From NCBI GenBank assembly GCA_900315035.1, contig OMXO01000018.1:1-43015 (forward strand): a stretch of 43,015 nucleotides of DNA, in the 5' to 3' direction. Shown here piece by piece: positions 31,484 through 39,445 of this stretch (positions within the stretch are counted from its first letter, which is position 1; every line of letters starts with the position of its first letter). Source of the DNA: an uncultured Prevotella sp. Its GTDB lineage: Bacteria > Bacteroidota > Bacteroidia > Bacteroidales > Bacteroidaceae. Below the pieces are notes generated by a model. The model did not search any database, was not told the DNA's origin, and was given only the letters and a program-made list of their open reading frames with translations. The translations under genes were made by a program, and so were the position numbers.

Positions 31484-32016
31484 TCCGTCAATTTAATTAC
31501 TCCAAAGACCGCATAGTTGATGATGTCCATATAGTTGGCATCGATACCTTCAGAGACGAGCGTCTCGCCTCCCAGGTTCTCAATCTCCTTGATACGCTCA
31601 ATCTTTGTCAGGATGAGATCTGTATAGCTGCTGACACGCATCGACCGCCACGCCTCGTCGTAGTCGTGGTTCTTCTTCTTCATCAGTTCCAGCGCCTCGT
31701 GTGCATACTGATCGTATAGCTGCATCGCCTCTTCGTTGCTCATGTCCACCGTGTCGGCGAAGCCTTTGGCAAGCTGAATCAAGCCTACGATACCATAGTT
31801 GATCAGGGCGATAAACTCTGGACGAATGCCTTCGCCAACCAGCGACTCCTGCTTGATTTCGAGGGACCGGATGCGCTTGGCCTTGATAAAAAGTTGGTCT
31901 GTAAGAGCCGTCGGGCGCAGGATGCGCCACGATGCTTTGTAATCGTGAAGCTTCTTCTCGAACAGGGCACGGCATTCGGCCAAAGCCTGTTCAAACTGAG
32001 CGTTTGTCTTTTCCAT
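31480..32016 (-). CDS. DUF1599 protein with two tandem domain copies
   Basis: A 178-residue cytosolic protein. Two homologous halves are visible: [14 protein letters not shown]...[25 protein letters not shown] and [14 protein letters not shown]...[25 protein letters not shown]. Each carries the HDY..(S/A)WR..R and EGI......INY motifs of DUF1599, described in databases as a nucleotide-modification-associated domain. The start is uncertain: ATGs at 32025 and 32016 are in frame, and 32016 is preferred because the -7 box at 32035-32042 would leave almost no leader for the first. Its stop overlaps the DoxX-TIM start by 4 bases. Function unknown. Confidence 0.82.
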   Translation of the reverse strand: MEKTNAQFEQALAECRALFEKKLHDYKASWRILRPTALTDQLFIKAKRIRSLEIKQESLVGEGIRPEFIALINYGIVGLIQLAKGFADTVDMSNEEAMQLYDQYAHEALELMKKKNHDYDEAWRSMRVSSYTDLILTKIERIKEIENLGGETLVSEGIDANYMDIINYAVFGVIKLTE

Positions 32017-32034
32017 ATTGGCCATAATCGGCTG

Positions 32035-32042
32035 CAAAATTA
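32035..32042 (-). promoter_or_regulatory. -7 box for the DUF1599-tpiA-folE operon
   Basis: TAATTTTG on the minus strand fits TAnnTTTG. It lies 9 bases upstream of the first in-frame ATG (32025) and 18 bases upstream of the second (32016). It is the only clear promoter seen for the packed run down to about 25609. Confidence 0.6.
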
Positions 32043-32140
32043 CTAAAAAAAATGCAGATTACACAGATTTCGCCAATATTTTTCCTAATATATCTTAAAT
32101 TTGTACGCGGATGCGTGTGAAGACGATGGTACGACCGCCT

Positions 32141-32590
32141 TTATTCTTTCTGCTTCTGGCGGATATAATGGATTTTGGCACCGAGGGTTTCGTGCTGTGT
32201 CCGGATGGAGTCGCGTCTGATCCTGGTGCGAGTGAGCAGTGTGAGTTCTTCTGGTGTGGCCTTCAAGGCTTTCTTGTGCTGGTCCACCTGTTTTTGCAGG
32301 GCATCCAGCTCTCGGTTGGCCGCTTGTAGCAGACTGTCGGTTGAGGCCAGTTCGTCTTCGGCTGCTTTCAATTCGATCTCCTGATGCAGTTTGAGCGCCC
32401 CCTTTCGGGCTTCCACCACATTGGGGAAACGTGCACGCAAGGAGTCGATATCGGCTCTGGCCGCATCGAGCTGACCTTGCTCGAAGTGTGTCTGCGCCTC
32501 CTGCAGCAGTTGGGCGGCCTGCTCTTTTTCGTTATTGCCGCAGCTTGCAAATAGCAATACTGCGGCAATAGTGATACTTGTTATTCTCAT
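32141..32590 (-). CDS. Coiled-coil lipoprotein of unknown function
   Basis: A 149-residue lipoprotein with signal MRITSITIAAVLLFASC (lipobox FASC). The mature part is almost entirely helical and charged: a TPR-like pair near the start (AAQLLQEAQTHFEQGQLDAARADIDSLRARFP) followed by a long coiled coil (about residues 70-148; LKAAEDELASTDSLLQAANRELDALQKQVDQHKKAL). No enzymatic motif. It lies 6 bases downstream of the PAP2-barrel gene, so both proteins are probably made together in the envelope. A periplasmic scaffold or spacer is plausible but unproven. Confidence 0.78.
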   Translation of the reverse strand: MRITSITIAAVLLFASCGNNEKEQAAQLLQEAQTHFEQGQLDAARADIDSLRARFPNVVEARKGALKLHQEIELKAAEDELASTDSLLQAANRELDALQKQVDQHKKALKATPEELTLLTRTRIRRDSIRTQHETLGAKIHYIRQKQKE

Positions 32591-32596
32591 GTCTTA

Positions 32597-34474
32597 TCAG
32601 AAATTAACGAGGAATGCCAGACCGAGTGTGAAGTAGTTCATCTTCTTGTCTTTCTTGTATTCGATCGGATCTACATAGAGGGCTAACTCTGAGAGGTCCT
32701 TGTTCTGTATAAGACTCAAGCCGACGTCGGTCAGTGAGCTCTTCAGATAGCGGTACGGGTCATACTTCATGGTGTATTCCTTCTTGGTGTAGTCGTAGTC
32801 GAAATACAGGCGCCATGAGAAGTTCGACTTGTAGCGATAGGTCAGCGAGAGACCTGTACCGTATGAGGTTGACGACTTGGCGCCGATGGTCAACAAGTCC
32901 CAGCGCATGTCATAATCTTCATTGCTTGCGGTGTTGACAGGGTTGTCGATGCCGCCAATCAGATCGCCCTCGAAGTCATAGGCAGGATGGCCGTTGACAA
33001 TGTGCATGTCATACTGGATATCCTTGACTTTTCCCTTGGCATAGCCGTCGATGTCGAGTTCCTGCATGAACGAGCGGCCGATGAGGAGTTTGGTGCCCAG
33101 TGAGAAACGCTTGCTCAATGGCACGTTGAAGTAAAGACCTACGCTGGCTGTGAACTCCGTCAGGTGGTCACTTTCTACGACTGCACCGATATCTTCAATA
33201 GCCTTGCCGCCCTGGTTGATCAGCTCGGTGGTCAGCTCCTTGCTCAGGTTGGAGGGATAGCGCGTGCCCTCTTCGTCAATATAATATTCGGGATTGACAT
33301 GATAGATGGCGGAAATGGCATCCCATGCATAGTTTGAGCCTTCCAGCAAATCACCTGTATATTGACCGAAGGTCTTGGCAGACATGGCTCTTACACGGAA
33401 CCGACCGCCGACGCCTACATATTTGTTAAAGAAATAGGCACCCTCGGCATCGACAACGGTGGCTGCACGGAACTCAACGCCGGCGCTGCCGTACTCGTCT
33501 TCCACATCGTCGTCATCGTAATCGAAATCCTTGTATTTCTCAGCATTCACCAGGTCGCTCTGACTGAAATCGATGCTCTTGCCACCCAAGCCTACACCCA
33601 TGCCGATGCTGAAGAACGACGGGCTGTTGAAATCCATCTGGAGGTCATTGCGCAGCAGACCCTTGCCTTTGAAGAGGATGTCGGAGAGTGCATAGCCTAA
33701 CTCACCGGAAAGGATACCGATACCGGCTCCCGACATCACATCGCTCACCCAGTGACGGTTGTTCAGCACGCGCATCACACCAGTCGCTGTGGCCACACCA
33801 TAACCGGCTACCGACCACCATGGTGAACGGGTCAGACCGTACTCCTTGTGCAGCAGTGTGGCACCCACGAAGGCTGTCGCTGTATGACCTGAAGGCCACG
33901 AGTTGGCACTCGTTCCGTCGGGACGCATCTCCTTGGCGGTGTATTTGATACCATTGACAAAGGCGGCCATGATACCGTATGACATGGCGGCGCTTGCCAA
34001 TAGGCGAGGCCAGTCGCTACGACCTTCGTATCCGCCCAGTTTCAGACCGACCACCATTGCGGGGCCGAAGAACTGCGTATAGTCGTCGATACCGGTTTTG
34101 AAGTCTGTGAGCAGCTGTGTGTTCGCCTTACCGTCCTTGTTGTTGACGCGGAACATAGCCTTATCGCCCTTGAGGGCCAAGCCGCCCAGGAACAGAGGAA
34201 TACCTACGAACGACATATCGTCCATAAACTTATAAGGTTTGACACCGGGGTTCGTCTTCACTTTGAAGAAATCGAAGTCCATCCCTGTATGAGTCGTGGT
34301 TTCGTGGCTGGTCATCTCTCCTTTGAAGGGGTTGGCCGGCAATGCCACTAACTCTGGCTTCATCTCAGGAGTCTCTAGTTTGAGCGATTCCATGTCAGAA
34401 TAGTTCTCTGCACTGGCTTTTACCATTGTCATCAGTCCGAAAACGATGATCATCAATAGTTGTTTTTTCATCAT
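32597..34474 (-). CDS. PAP2-family phosphatase with a probable outer-membrane beta-barrel tail
   Basis: A 625-residue exported protein. A signal peptide (MMKKQLLMIIVFGLMTMVKASA) is followed by a PAP2 acid-phosphatase domain (about residues 75-270) with the three motifs intact: K-x6-RP (KYTAKEMRP), PSGH (WPSGHTATAF) and R-x5-H-x3-D (MRVLNNRHWVSDV). From about 290 onward, alternating strand patterns (EFRAATVVDAEGAYFFNKYVGVGGRFRV, TSYGTGLSLTYRYKSNFSWRLYFDYDY) end in a terminal LAFLVNF, as in outer-membrane barrels. This suggests a lipid or isoprenoid-diphosphate phosphatase tethered in the outer membrane. ATG at 34474 or 34471; the choice changes one residue. Confidence 0.87.
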   Translation of the reverse strand: MMKKQLLMIIVFGLMTMVKASAENYSDMESLKLETPEMKPELVALPANPFKGEMTSHETTTHTGMDFDFFKVKTNPGVKPYKFMDDMSFVGIPLFLGGLALKGDKAMFRVNNKDGKANTQLLTDFKTGIDDYTQFFGPAMVVGLKLGGYEGRSDWPRLLASAAMSYGIMAAFVNGIKYTAKEMRPDGTSANSWPSGHTATAFVGATLLHKEYGLTRSPWWSVAGYGVATATGVMRVLNNRHWVSDVMSGAGIGILSGELGYALSDILFKGKGLLRNDLQMDFNSPSFFSIGMGVGLGGKSIDFSQSDLVNAEKYKDFDYDDDDVEDEYGSAGVEFRAATVVDAEGAYFFNKYVGVGGRFRVRAMSAKTFGQYTGDLLEGSNYAWDAISAIYHVNPEYYIDEEGTRYPSNLSKELTTELINQGGKAIEDIGAVVESDHLTEFTASVGLYFNVPLSKRFSLGTKLLIGRSFMQELDIDGYAKGKVKDIQYDMHIVNGHPAYDFEGDLIGGIDNPVNTASNEDYDMRWDLLTIGAKSSTSYGTGLSLTYRYKSNFSWRLYFDYDYTKKEYTMKYDPYRYLKSSLTDVGLSLIQNKDLSELALYVDPIEYKKDKKMNYFTLGLAFLVNF

Positions 34475-34505
34475 GATTATAGTTTCGTTAATTGTTATTT
34501 GTTGG

Positions 34506-34513
34506 CAAAGATA
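34506..34513 (-). promoter_or_regulatory. -7 box for the PAP2-lipoprotein operon
   Basis: TATCTTTG on the minus strand, 31 bases before the ATG at 34474, divergent from the promoter at 34599. Confidence 0.7.
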
Positions 34514-34598
34514 TACTTTATTTAGGAAATATTAGCAAAAAATCAGTAAAATTTTCATGGCAGGAGTGAAAATGTTGCATTTTTCTGCGATTTTTTAC

Positions 34599-34606
34599 TA
34601 TCTTTG
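34599..34606 (+). promoter_or_regulatory. -7 box for the CCA-enzyme-GH89 operon
   Basis: TATCTTTG fits TAnnTTTG and lies 24 bases before the ATG at 34631. It is the only clear promoter before the five-gene run to 42706. Confidence 0.7.
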
Positions 34607-34630
34607 CACTTTCAAAGGCAACATGATAGC

Positions 34631-36067
34631 ATGAAATTATATTCCGACGAAGAATTAGCAGAGATACTCGATCAGGAGATCTTCCACCTGATCAGCGAGG
34701 CCGCAGGTCGTCTGGGGCTCGACTGTTATGTGGTGGGCGGCTATGTCCGTGACATTTTCCTCGAGCGCCCCTCCAATGATATCGACGTGGTGGTCGTGGG
34801 TAGCGGCATCTCTGTGGCTGAAGAACTGAAACGGATGGTGGGTAAGAAGGCTCACCTGTCTGTTTTTCGTAACTTCGGTACCGCTCAGGTCAAGTTCCGC
34901 CAGAAGGGTAGGGAGTATGAGGTCGAGTTTGTCGGTGCCCGTAGGGAGAGTTATAGTCACGACTCGCGGAAGCCTGTGGTGGAGGATGGTACGCTGGAAG
35001 ACGATCAGAACCGTCGTGATTTCACCATCAATGCGATGGCTATCTGCCTGAACAAGGAGCGTTTCGGAGAACTCGTCGATCCGTTCAATGGTCTGGCCGA
35101 CCTCGAAGACGGCATCATCGCCACCCCGCTGGAGCCTGGCATCACCTTTTCCGACGACCCCTTGCGCATGATGCGCTGCATCCGTTTTGCGACGCAGTTG
35201 AATTTCCAGATCGAAGACGAGACTTTCATGGCCCTTGAGCGCATGGCCGACCGGATCCAAATTGTCAGCGGAGAGCGCATCAAGGACGAACTCAATAAGA
35301 TCATCCTCTCACCCGTGCCTTCAAAGGGCTTTGTCGATCTGCAGCGTTCTGGCCTCTTGAGCATCATTCTGCCAGAACTTGCCGCCTTGGATATCGTGGA
35401 GACGAAGAACGGTCGGGCGCATAAGAACAATTTCTATCACACCCTCGAGGTGCTCGACAATGTGGCACGCCAGTCGGATAACCTCTGGCTCCGCTGGGGT
35501 GCGCTGATGCACGATATCGGCAAGACCAAGTCGAAGCGCTGGGATCCTGCCATCGGCTGGACCTTCCATAACCATAATCTGATAGGTGCGCGGATGGTGC
35601 CCCAGATATTCCGCCGACTCATGCTGCCGCTTGACATGAAGATGAAGTATGTGCAGAAACTGGTTGACCTGCACATGCGCCCGATAGCGATTGCCGACGA
35701 CGAGGTGACCGATTCGGCCGTCCGCCGCCTTCTGAATGATGCCGGCGAGGATATCGAAGACCTGATGACGCTCTGCGAGGCGGATATCACCTCGAAGAAC
35801 GAGGTCCGCAAGAAGCTGTTTCTCGAGAACTTCCGACTGGTGCGCGAGAAACTGGCCGACCTGAAGGAGAAAGACTATGTGCGACTGCTGCAGCCTGTTA
35901 TCGACGGTAATGAAATCATGGAGATGTTCCACTTGAAGCCCTCTCGCGAGGTAGGCGTGCTGAAGCAGTATCTCAAGGATGCCGTGCTCGACAATAGGGT
36001 TGAGAATGAGCGGGAACCGCTGATGGCACTCCTGATGGAGAAAGCGAAACAAATGAAACTGATTTAA
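34631..36067 (+). CDS. CCA-adding enzyme/poly(A) polymerase family nucleotidyltransferase with HD domain
   Basis: A 478-residue class II tRNA nucleotidyltransferase. The N-terminal catalytic head shows GGYVRDIFLERPSNDIDVVV (metal-binding Asp-x-Asp), RRDFTINAMAICL and DPLRMMRCIRFATQLNF. A C-terminal HD domain (about residues 250-380; HTLEVLDNVARQSDNLWLRWGALMHDIGK) resembles that of bacterial CCA enzymes. Since the tRNA-Thr gene here lacks an encoded CCA, such an enzyme is needed. The ATG at 34631 is chosen because a frame opening at 34604 uses TTG inside the promoter. The GH89 gene starts 9 bases after its stop with no separate promoter, an unexpected pairing. Confidence 0.93.
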   Translation: MKLYSDEELAEILDQEIFHLISEAAGRLGLDCYVVGGYVRDIFLERPSNDIDVVVVGSGISVAEELKRMVGKKAHLSVFRNFGTAQVKFRQKGREYEVEFVGARRESYSHDSRKPVVEDGTLEDDQNRRDFTINAMAICLNKERFGELVDPFNGLADLEDGIIATPLEPGITFSDDPLRMMRCIRFATQLNFQIEDETFMALERMADRIQIVSGERIKDELNKIILSPVPSKGFVDLQRSGLLSIILPELAALDIVETKNGRAHKNNFYHTLEVLDNVARQSDNLWLRWGALMHDIGKTKSKRWDPAIGWTFHNHNLIGARMVPQIFRRLMLPLDMKMKYVQKLVDLHMRPIAIADDEVTDSAVRRLLNDAGEDIEDLMTLCEADITSKNEVRKKLFLENFRLVREKLADLKEKDYVRLLQPVIDGNEIMEMFHLKPSREVGVLKQYLKDAVLDNRVENEREPLMALLMEKAKQMKLI

Positions 36068-36076
36068 TATTGATTT

Positions 36077-38311
36077 ATGAGAAAACTACTAACTATTATG
36101 GCTATCCTGCTAACCGTTCAGGCGGTTGCAAATCCAGTAGAAGACCTGTTGAACCGTATCGACAAAGGCGCTTCGGCCAAGTTCAGGATCGAGAAGGTGA
36201 AGAGCCAGAAAGACTTCTTTGAACTCGATCAGCAGGGAACGAAAGTCGTGGTACGCGGAAATACCTGGGTGAACATCGCCTCAGGCGTCAACTGGTATCT
36301 GAAATACTATGCCGGCATCCACCTCTCCTGGAATCAGATGCAGGCCAAACTACCCGCCGTGCTCCCCGCCGTGAAACAGAAGGAGCGTCATGAGACTGAC
36401 CTCACCTTGCGCTACGACTTCAACTACTGCACGTTCTCGTATTCCATGCCTTTCTGGGACTGGCAGCGCTGGGAGCGCGAGATCGACTGGATGGCCCTCC
36501 ACGGGGTGAATCTCCCACTGGCCATCGTCGGCGAAGAGTGCGTCTGGCGCAATATGCTCCTCAAACTGGGCTATACCGAGGATGAGGTGGGCAGGTTTAT
36601 TGCCGGTCCGGCCTTCCTCGCCTGGTGGGAGATGAACAATCTCGAAGGGTGGGGCGGTCCGCTGCCACTGTCGTGGTATGCCCGTCAGGAGAAACTGCAG
36701 AAGCAGATTCTCGCCCGCATGAAACAGCTCGATATGCATCCCGTCTTGCCTGGCTACTGCGGCATGGTGCCCCATGATGCCAAGCAGAAACTGGGACTCA
36801 ACGTGGCCGATGCAGGACTGTGGAACGGTTTCCAGCGCCCCGCAAACCTCCTGCCTACCGATGCGCGCTTTGCCGAGATTGCTACCTTATATTATGACGA
36901 GCTCACCAAACTCTTCGGCAAGGCCGATTACTATTCGATGGACCCTTTCCACGAGAGCAACGACGACCCTTCTATCGACTATGCCAAGGCTGGCGAGGCG
37001 ATGATGCAGGCTATGAAACGCGTGAATCCTAAGGCCGTGTGGGTCATTCAGGGGTGGACCGAGAACCCGCGTCCGGCGATGGTCGATGGCATGAAGAGCG
37101 GCGACCTGCTCGTGCTCGACCTCTTCTCAGAGTGTCGCCCGATGTTCGGCATCCCAAGCATCTGGAAACGCGAGGAAGGCTACAAACAGCATCAGTGGCT
37201 CTTCTGTCTCCTCGAAAACTTCGGGGCCAACGTCGGCCTTCATGGCCGCATGGACCAGCTCCTCAATAATTTCTATTTCACAGAAACCTCAAACCTCAAA
37301 TCTCAAACCTCCAACCTCAAAGGCATCGGCTTCACGATGGAGGGCTCAGAAAACAATCCCGTGATGTTCGAACTGATGAGCGAACTGCCCTGGCGCCCTG
37401 AGAAATTCACCAAGGAGTCATGGCTCAAGGCCTATGTCAAGGCGCGCTATGGCGTCGATGACCCCGTGATAGAGAAAGCATGGATGATACTGGCCAACAC
37501 CATCTACAACTGTCCGGCAGGCAACAATCAACAGGGGCCTCATGAGAGCATCTTTTGCGGGCGCCCCTCGCTCAACAACTTCCAGGCCTCGTCGTGGTCG
37601 AAGATGAAAAACTATTACGACCCTGCCGATACCAAACGGGCGGCTAAGCTCATGAATAGCGTGGCCGAGAAGTATCGTGGCAACAATAACTTTGAATACG
37701 ATCTGGTGGATATCACGCGTCAGGCATTGGCCGACCAAGCCCGTCTGCAGTATCAGAAGACGATTGCCGATTATAAGTCGTTCAGTCGTAAACGTTTCGA
37801 TAAGGATGCTGCCCGCTTCCTCGATATGCTGCTGATGCAGGACAAACTGTTGGGCACACGCTCAGAGTTCCGTCTGGGGCATTGGACCCAGGATGCCGTC
37901 AATGCGGGTACCACTGCCGACGAGAAACGACTCTATGAGTGGAATGCCCGCGTGCAGATTACCACTTGGGGCAACCGTTACTGCGCTGATACAGGCGGAC
38001 TGCGCGACTATGCTCATAAAGAGTGGCAGGGACTGCTGAAAGATTTTTACTACGTTCGTTGGAAGGCCTACTTCGATGCCCTTGCTGCCCAGATGAAAGC
38101 CCAGACGGCCCCCCAGCCCGAACTCCTTGGTGGCGGACCTAATGCCACGAAGACGGCTGCCGAGTTGTTCCAGATGGCCTTGCCTCAAGAGGTGAAGCTC
38201 GACTATTATGCGATGGAAGAGCCCTGGACGCTCCAGCAGAATCCTTATTCCGCTGCTCCCGAAGGCTCGCCCGTCGATGTGGCCAAAGAAGTGATGGAGT
38301 CGCTTCAATAA
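36077..38311 (+). CDS. GH89 alpha-N-acetylglucosaminidase with a heptad-repeat insert
   Basis: A 744-residue exported enzyme of family GH89 (human homologue NAGLU), which removes terminal alpha-linked GlcNAc from heparan-sulfate-type chains or mucin-type glycans. A signal peptide (MRKLLTIMAILLTVQAVA) precedes an N-terminal helper domain and the catalytic barrel: LRYDFNYCTFSYSMPFWDWQRWEREIDWMALHGVNLPLA, YSMDPFHESNDDP (candidate acid) and GFTMEGSENNPVMFELM (candidate nucleophile Glu422). An all-helical C-terminal domain follows. Just before the nucleophile is a 12-residue insertion (404-415, TSNLKSQTSNLK) encoded by five 7-base repeats, absent from the family as I know it. It is followed by an HGSNAT-like acetyltransferase gene. 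The frame is intact, so the enzyme is probably made. Confidence 0.92.
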   Translation: MRKLLTIMAILLTVQAVANPVEDLLNRIDKGASAKFRIEKVKSQKDFFELDQQGTKVVVRGNTWVNIASGVNWYLKYYAGIHLSWNQMQAKLPAVLPAVKQKERHETDLTLRYDFNYCTFSYSMPFWDWQRWEREIDWMALHGVNLPLAIVGEECVWRNMLLKLGYTEDEVGRFIAGPAFLAWWEMNNLEGWGGPLPLSWYARQEKLQKQILARMKQLDMHPVLPGYCGMVPHDAKQKLGLNVADAGLWNGFQRPANLLPTDARFAEIATLYYDELTKLFGKADYYSMDPFHESNDDPSIDYAKAGEAMMQAMKRVNPKAVWVIQGWTENPRPAMVDGMKSGDLLVLDLFSECRPMFGIPSIWKREEGYKQHQWLFCLLENFGANVGLHGRMDQLLNNFYFTETSNLKSQTSNLKGIGFTMEGSENNPVMFELMSELPWRPEKFTKESWLKAYVKARYGVDDPVIEKAWMILANTIYNCPAGNNQQGPHESIFCGRPSLNNFQASSWSKMKNYYDPADTKRAAKLMNSVAEKYRGNNNFEYDLVDITRQALADQARLQYQKTIADYKSFSRKRFDKDAARFLDMLLMQDKLLGTRSEFRLGHWTQDAVNAGTTADEKRLYEWNARVQITTWGNRYCADTGGLRDYAHKEWQGLLKDFYYVRWKAYFDALAAQMKAQTAPQPELLGGGPNATKTAAELFQMALPQEVKLDYYAMEEPWTLQQNPYSAAPEGSPVDVAKEVMESLQ
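37286..37321 (+). repeat. Heptanucleotide tandem repeat inside the GH89 gene
   Basis: After one leading A, five 7-base units follow: CCTCAAA, CCTCAAA, TCTCAAA, CCTCCAA, CCTCAAA. The total of 36 bases keeps the frame, but gain or loss of one or two units would shift it. It encodes residues 404-415, seven residues before the candidate nucleophile. Confidence 0.85.
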
Positions 38312-38313
38312 AT

Positions 38314-38362
38314 AATGGTCAATGTTCAATGGTCAATGTTCAATGTATAATGTTCAATGAAT
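38314..38362 (+). repeat. Heptanucleotide tandem repeat filling the GH89-DUF5009 junction
   Basis: Seven 7-base units: AATGGTC, AATGTTC, AATGGTC, AATGTTC, AATGTAT, AATGTTC, AATGAAT. It starts 2 bases after the GH89 stop and its last unit contains the ATG of the next gene (38357). Every unit contains an ATG. Confidence 0.88.
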
Positions 38363-39430
38363 AACAATCGTCTTCTCTCATTAGACATCCTGCGCGGTAT
38401 CACGGTGGCAGGCATGATCCTCGTCAACAATGGCTGGGGCGAGTCGTTCGAGATGCTCGAGCACTCAGCCTGGAACGGCATGACGCCCTGCGATCTGGTG
38501 TTCCCCTTCTTCCTCTTTATCATGGGTATATCGTGCTACCTCTCGTTGGTGAAGTCAGAGTTTAAACCTACCCCGCAGGTTATCCGCCGCATCGTGAAGC
38601 GCACGGTGCTGCTCTTTGCGATAGGCCTATTTATCAACTGGTTCGACCACGCCATCGAGGGCGACCTGCTCTGTTTCGGTCATCTGCGCATCTGGGCGGT
38701 CATGCAGCGCATAGCCCTTTGCTATGGCATCGTGTCGCTCTTCGCCCTGTTCTGCAATCATAAGTACACGATACCTGTGGTCATCGGCCTGCTCGTCGTT
38801 TACACGGCCATCCTCGTGCTGGGCAACGGCTATGCCGAGGATGCCAGTCTTAACGTGCTGGCACAGGTCGATCTCAGCCTCTTCGGCTACGACCATCTCT
38901 ATCATAAGAGCCCCGTTGATCCCGAGGGATTGCTGGGCACGATATCCTCTGTGGCCCATGTGCTGCTGGGCTTCTACTGCGGCCGACTCATCCGCCAGAA
39001 GCAGACTGTCGGTGAGAAGGTGATCGCCCTTTTCGTCGTGGGCACGGTGTTAGTCATCGGTGGCTACCTGCTCTCTTACGGGCTGCCGCTCAACAAACGC
39101 ATCTGGAGTCCCAGCTACGTGATGGCCACCTGCGGTCTGGCATCGCTTCTGCAGGCTTTGCTGATGTATCTGATCGACATCCGCGAGAAGAAAGGCTGGA
39201 CGGCCTTCTTCCATGTCTTTGGTGTCAACGCCCTGGCGCTCTACGTTTCCAGTGAGCTGTTGGCCATCCTCCTCGGCCACATCGGCTTCTCAGAGATCGT
39301 CTATAACGGCATTCATGCCGTTATCCTGCCCCTGAAGTGGGCCTCGCTGGCCTATGCCCTCTATTTCGTGCTCCTGAACTTTGCGTTCGGCTACATCCTT
39401 TACAAGAAGAAAATCTATATTAAATTATAA
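38357..39430 (+). CDS. DUF5009/HGSNAT-like transmembrane acyltransferase
   Basis: A 357-residue polytopic protein with about ten membrane helices. It begins RLLSLDILRGITVAGMILVNN and carries HSAWNGMTPCDLVFPFFLFIMG, the family hallmark also seen in human HGSNAT, which transfers acetyl groups across the lysosomal membrane to glucosamine at heparan-sulfate chain ends; the His matches, from memory, the region of the HGSNAT active-site His. In Bacteroidota such proteins are annotated DUF5009 or acyltransferase. Placement directly after GH89 suggests it N-acetylates terminal glucosamine in the periplasm so that GH89 can remove it. The start lies inside the heptad array; no alternative upstream start fits the family. 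Confidence 0.87.
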   Translation: MNNNRLLSLDILRGITVAGMILVNNGWGESFEMLEHSAWNGMTPCDLVFPFFLFIMGISCYLSLVKSEFKPTPQVIRRIVKRTVLLFAIGLFINWFDHAIEGDLLCFGHLRIWAVMQRIALCYGIVSLFALFCNHKYTIPVVIGLLVVYTAILVLGNGYAEDASLNVLAQVDLSLFGYDHLYHKSPVDPEGLLGTISSVAHVLLGFYCGRLIRQKQTVGEKVIALFVVGTVLVIGGYLLSYGLPLNKRIWSPSYVMATCGLASLLQALLMYLIDIREKKGWTAFFHVFGVNALALYVSSELLAILLGHIGFSEIVYNGIHAVILPLKWASLAYALYFVLLNFAFGYILYKKKIYIKL

Positions 39431-39445
39431 TAAGATTAAACAACA

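Noticed and set aside
36077-38311. GH89 gene as a pseudogene because of the low-complexity insert
   Set aside because: The frame is intact across the insert and all catalytic segments downstream are present.
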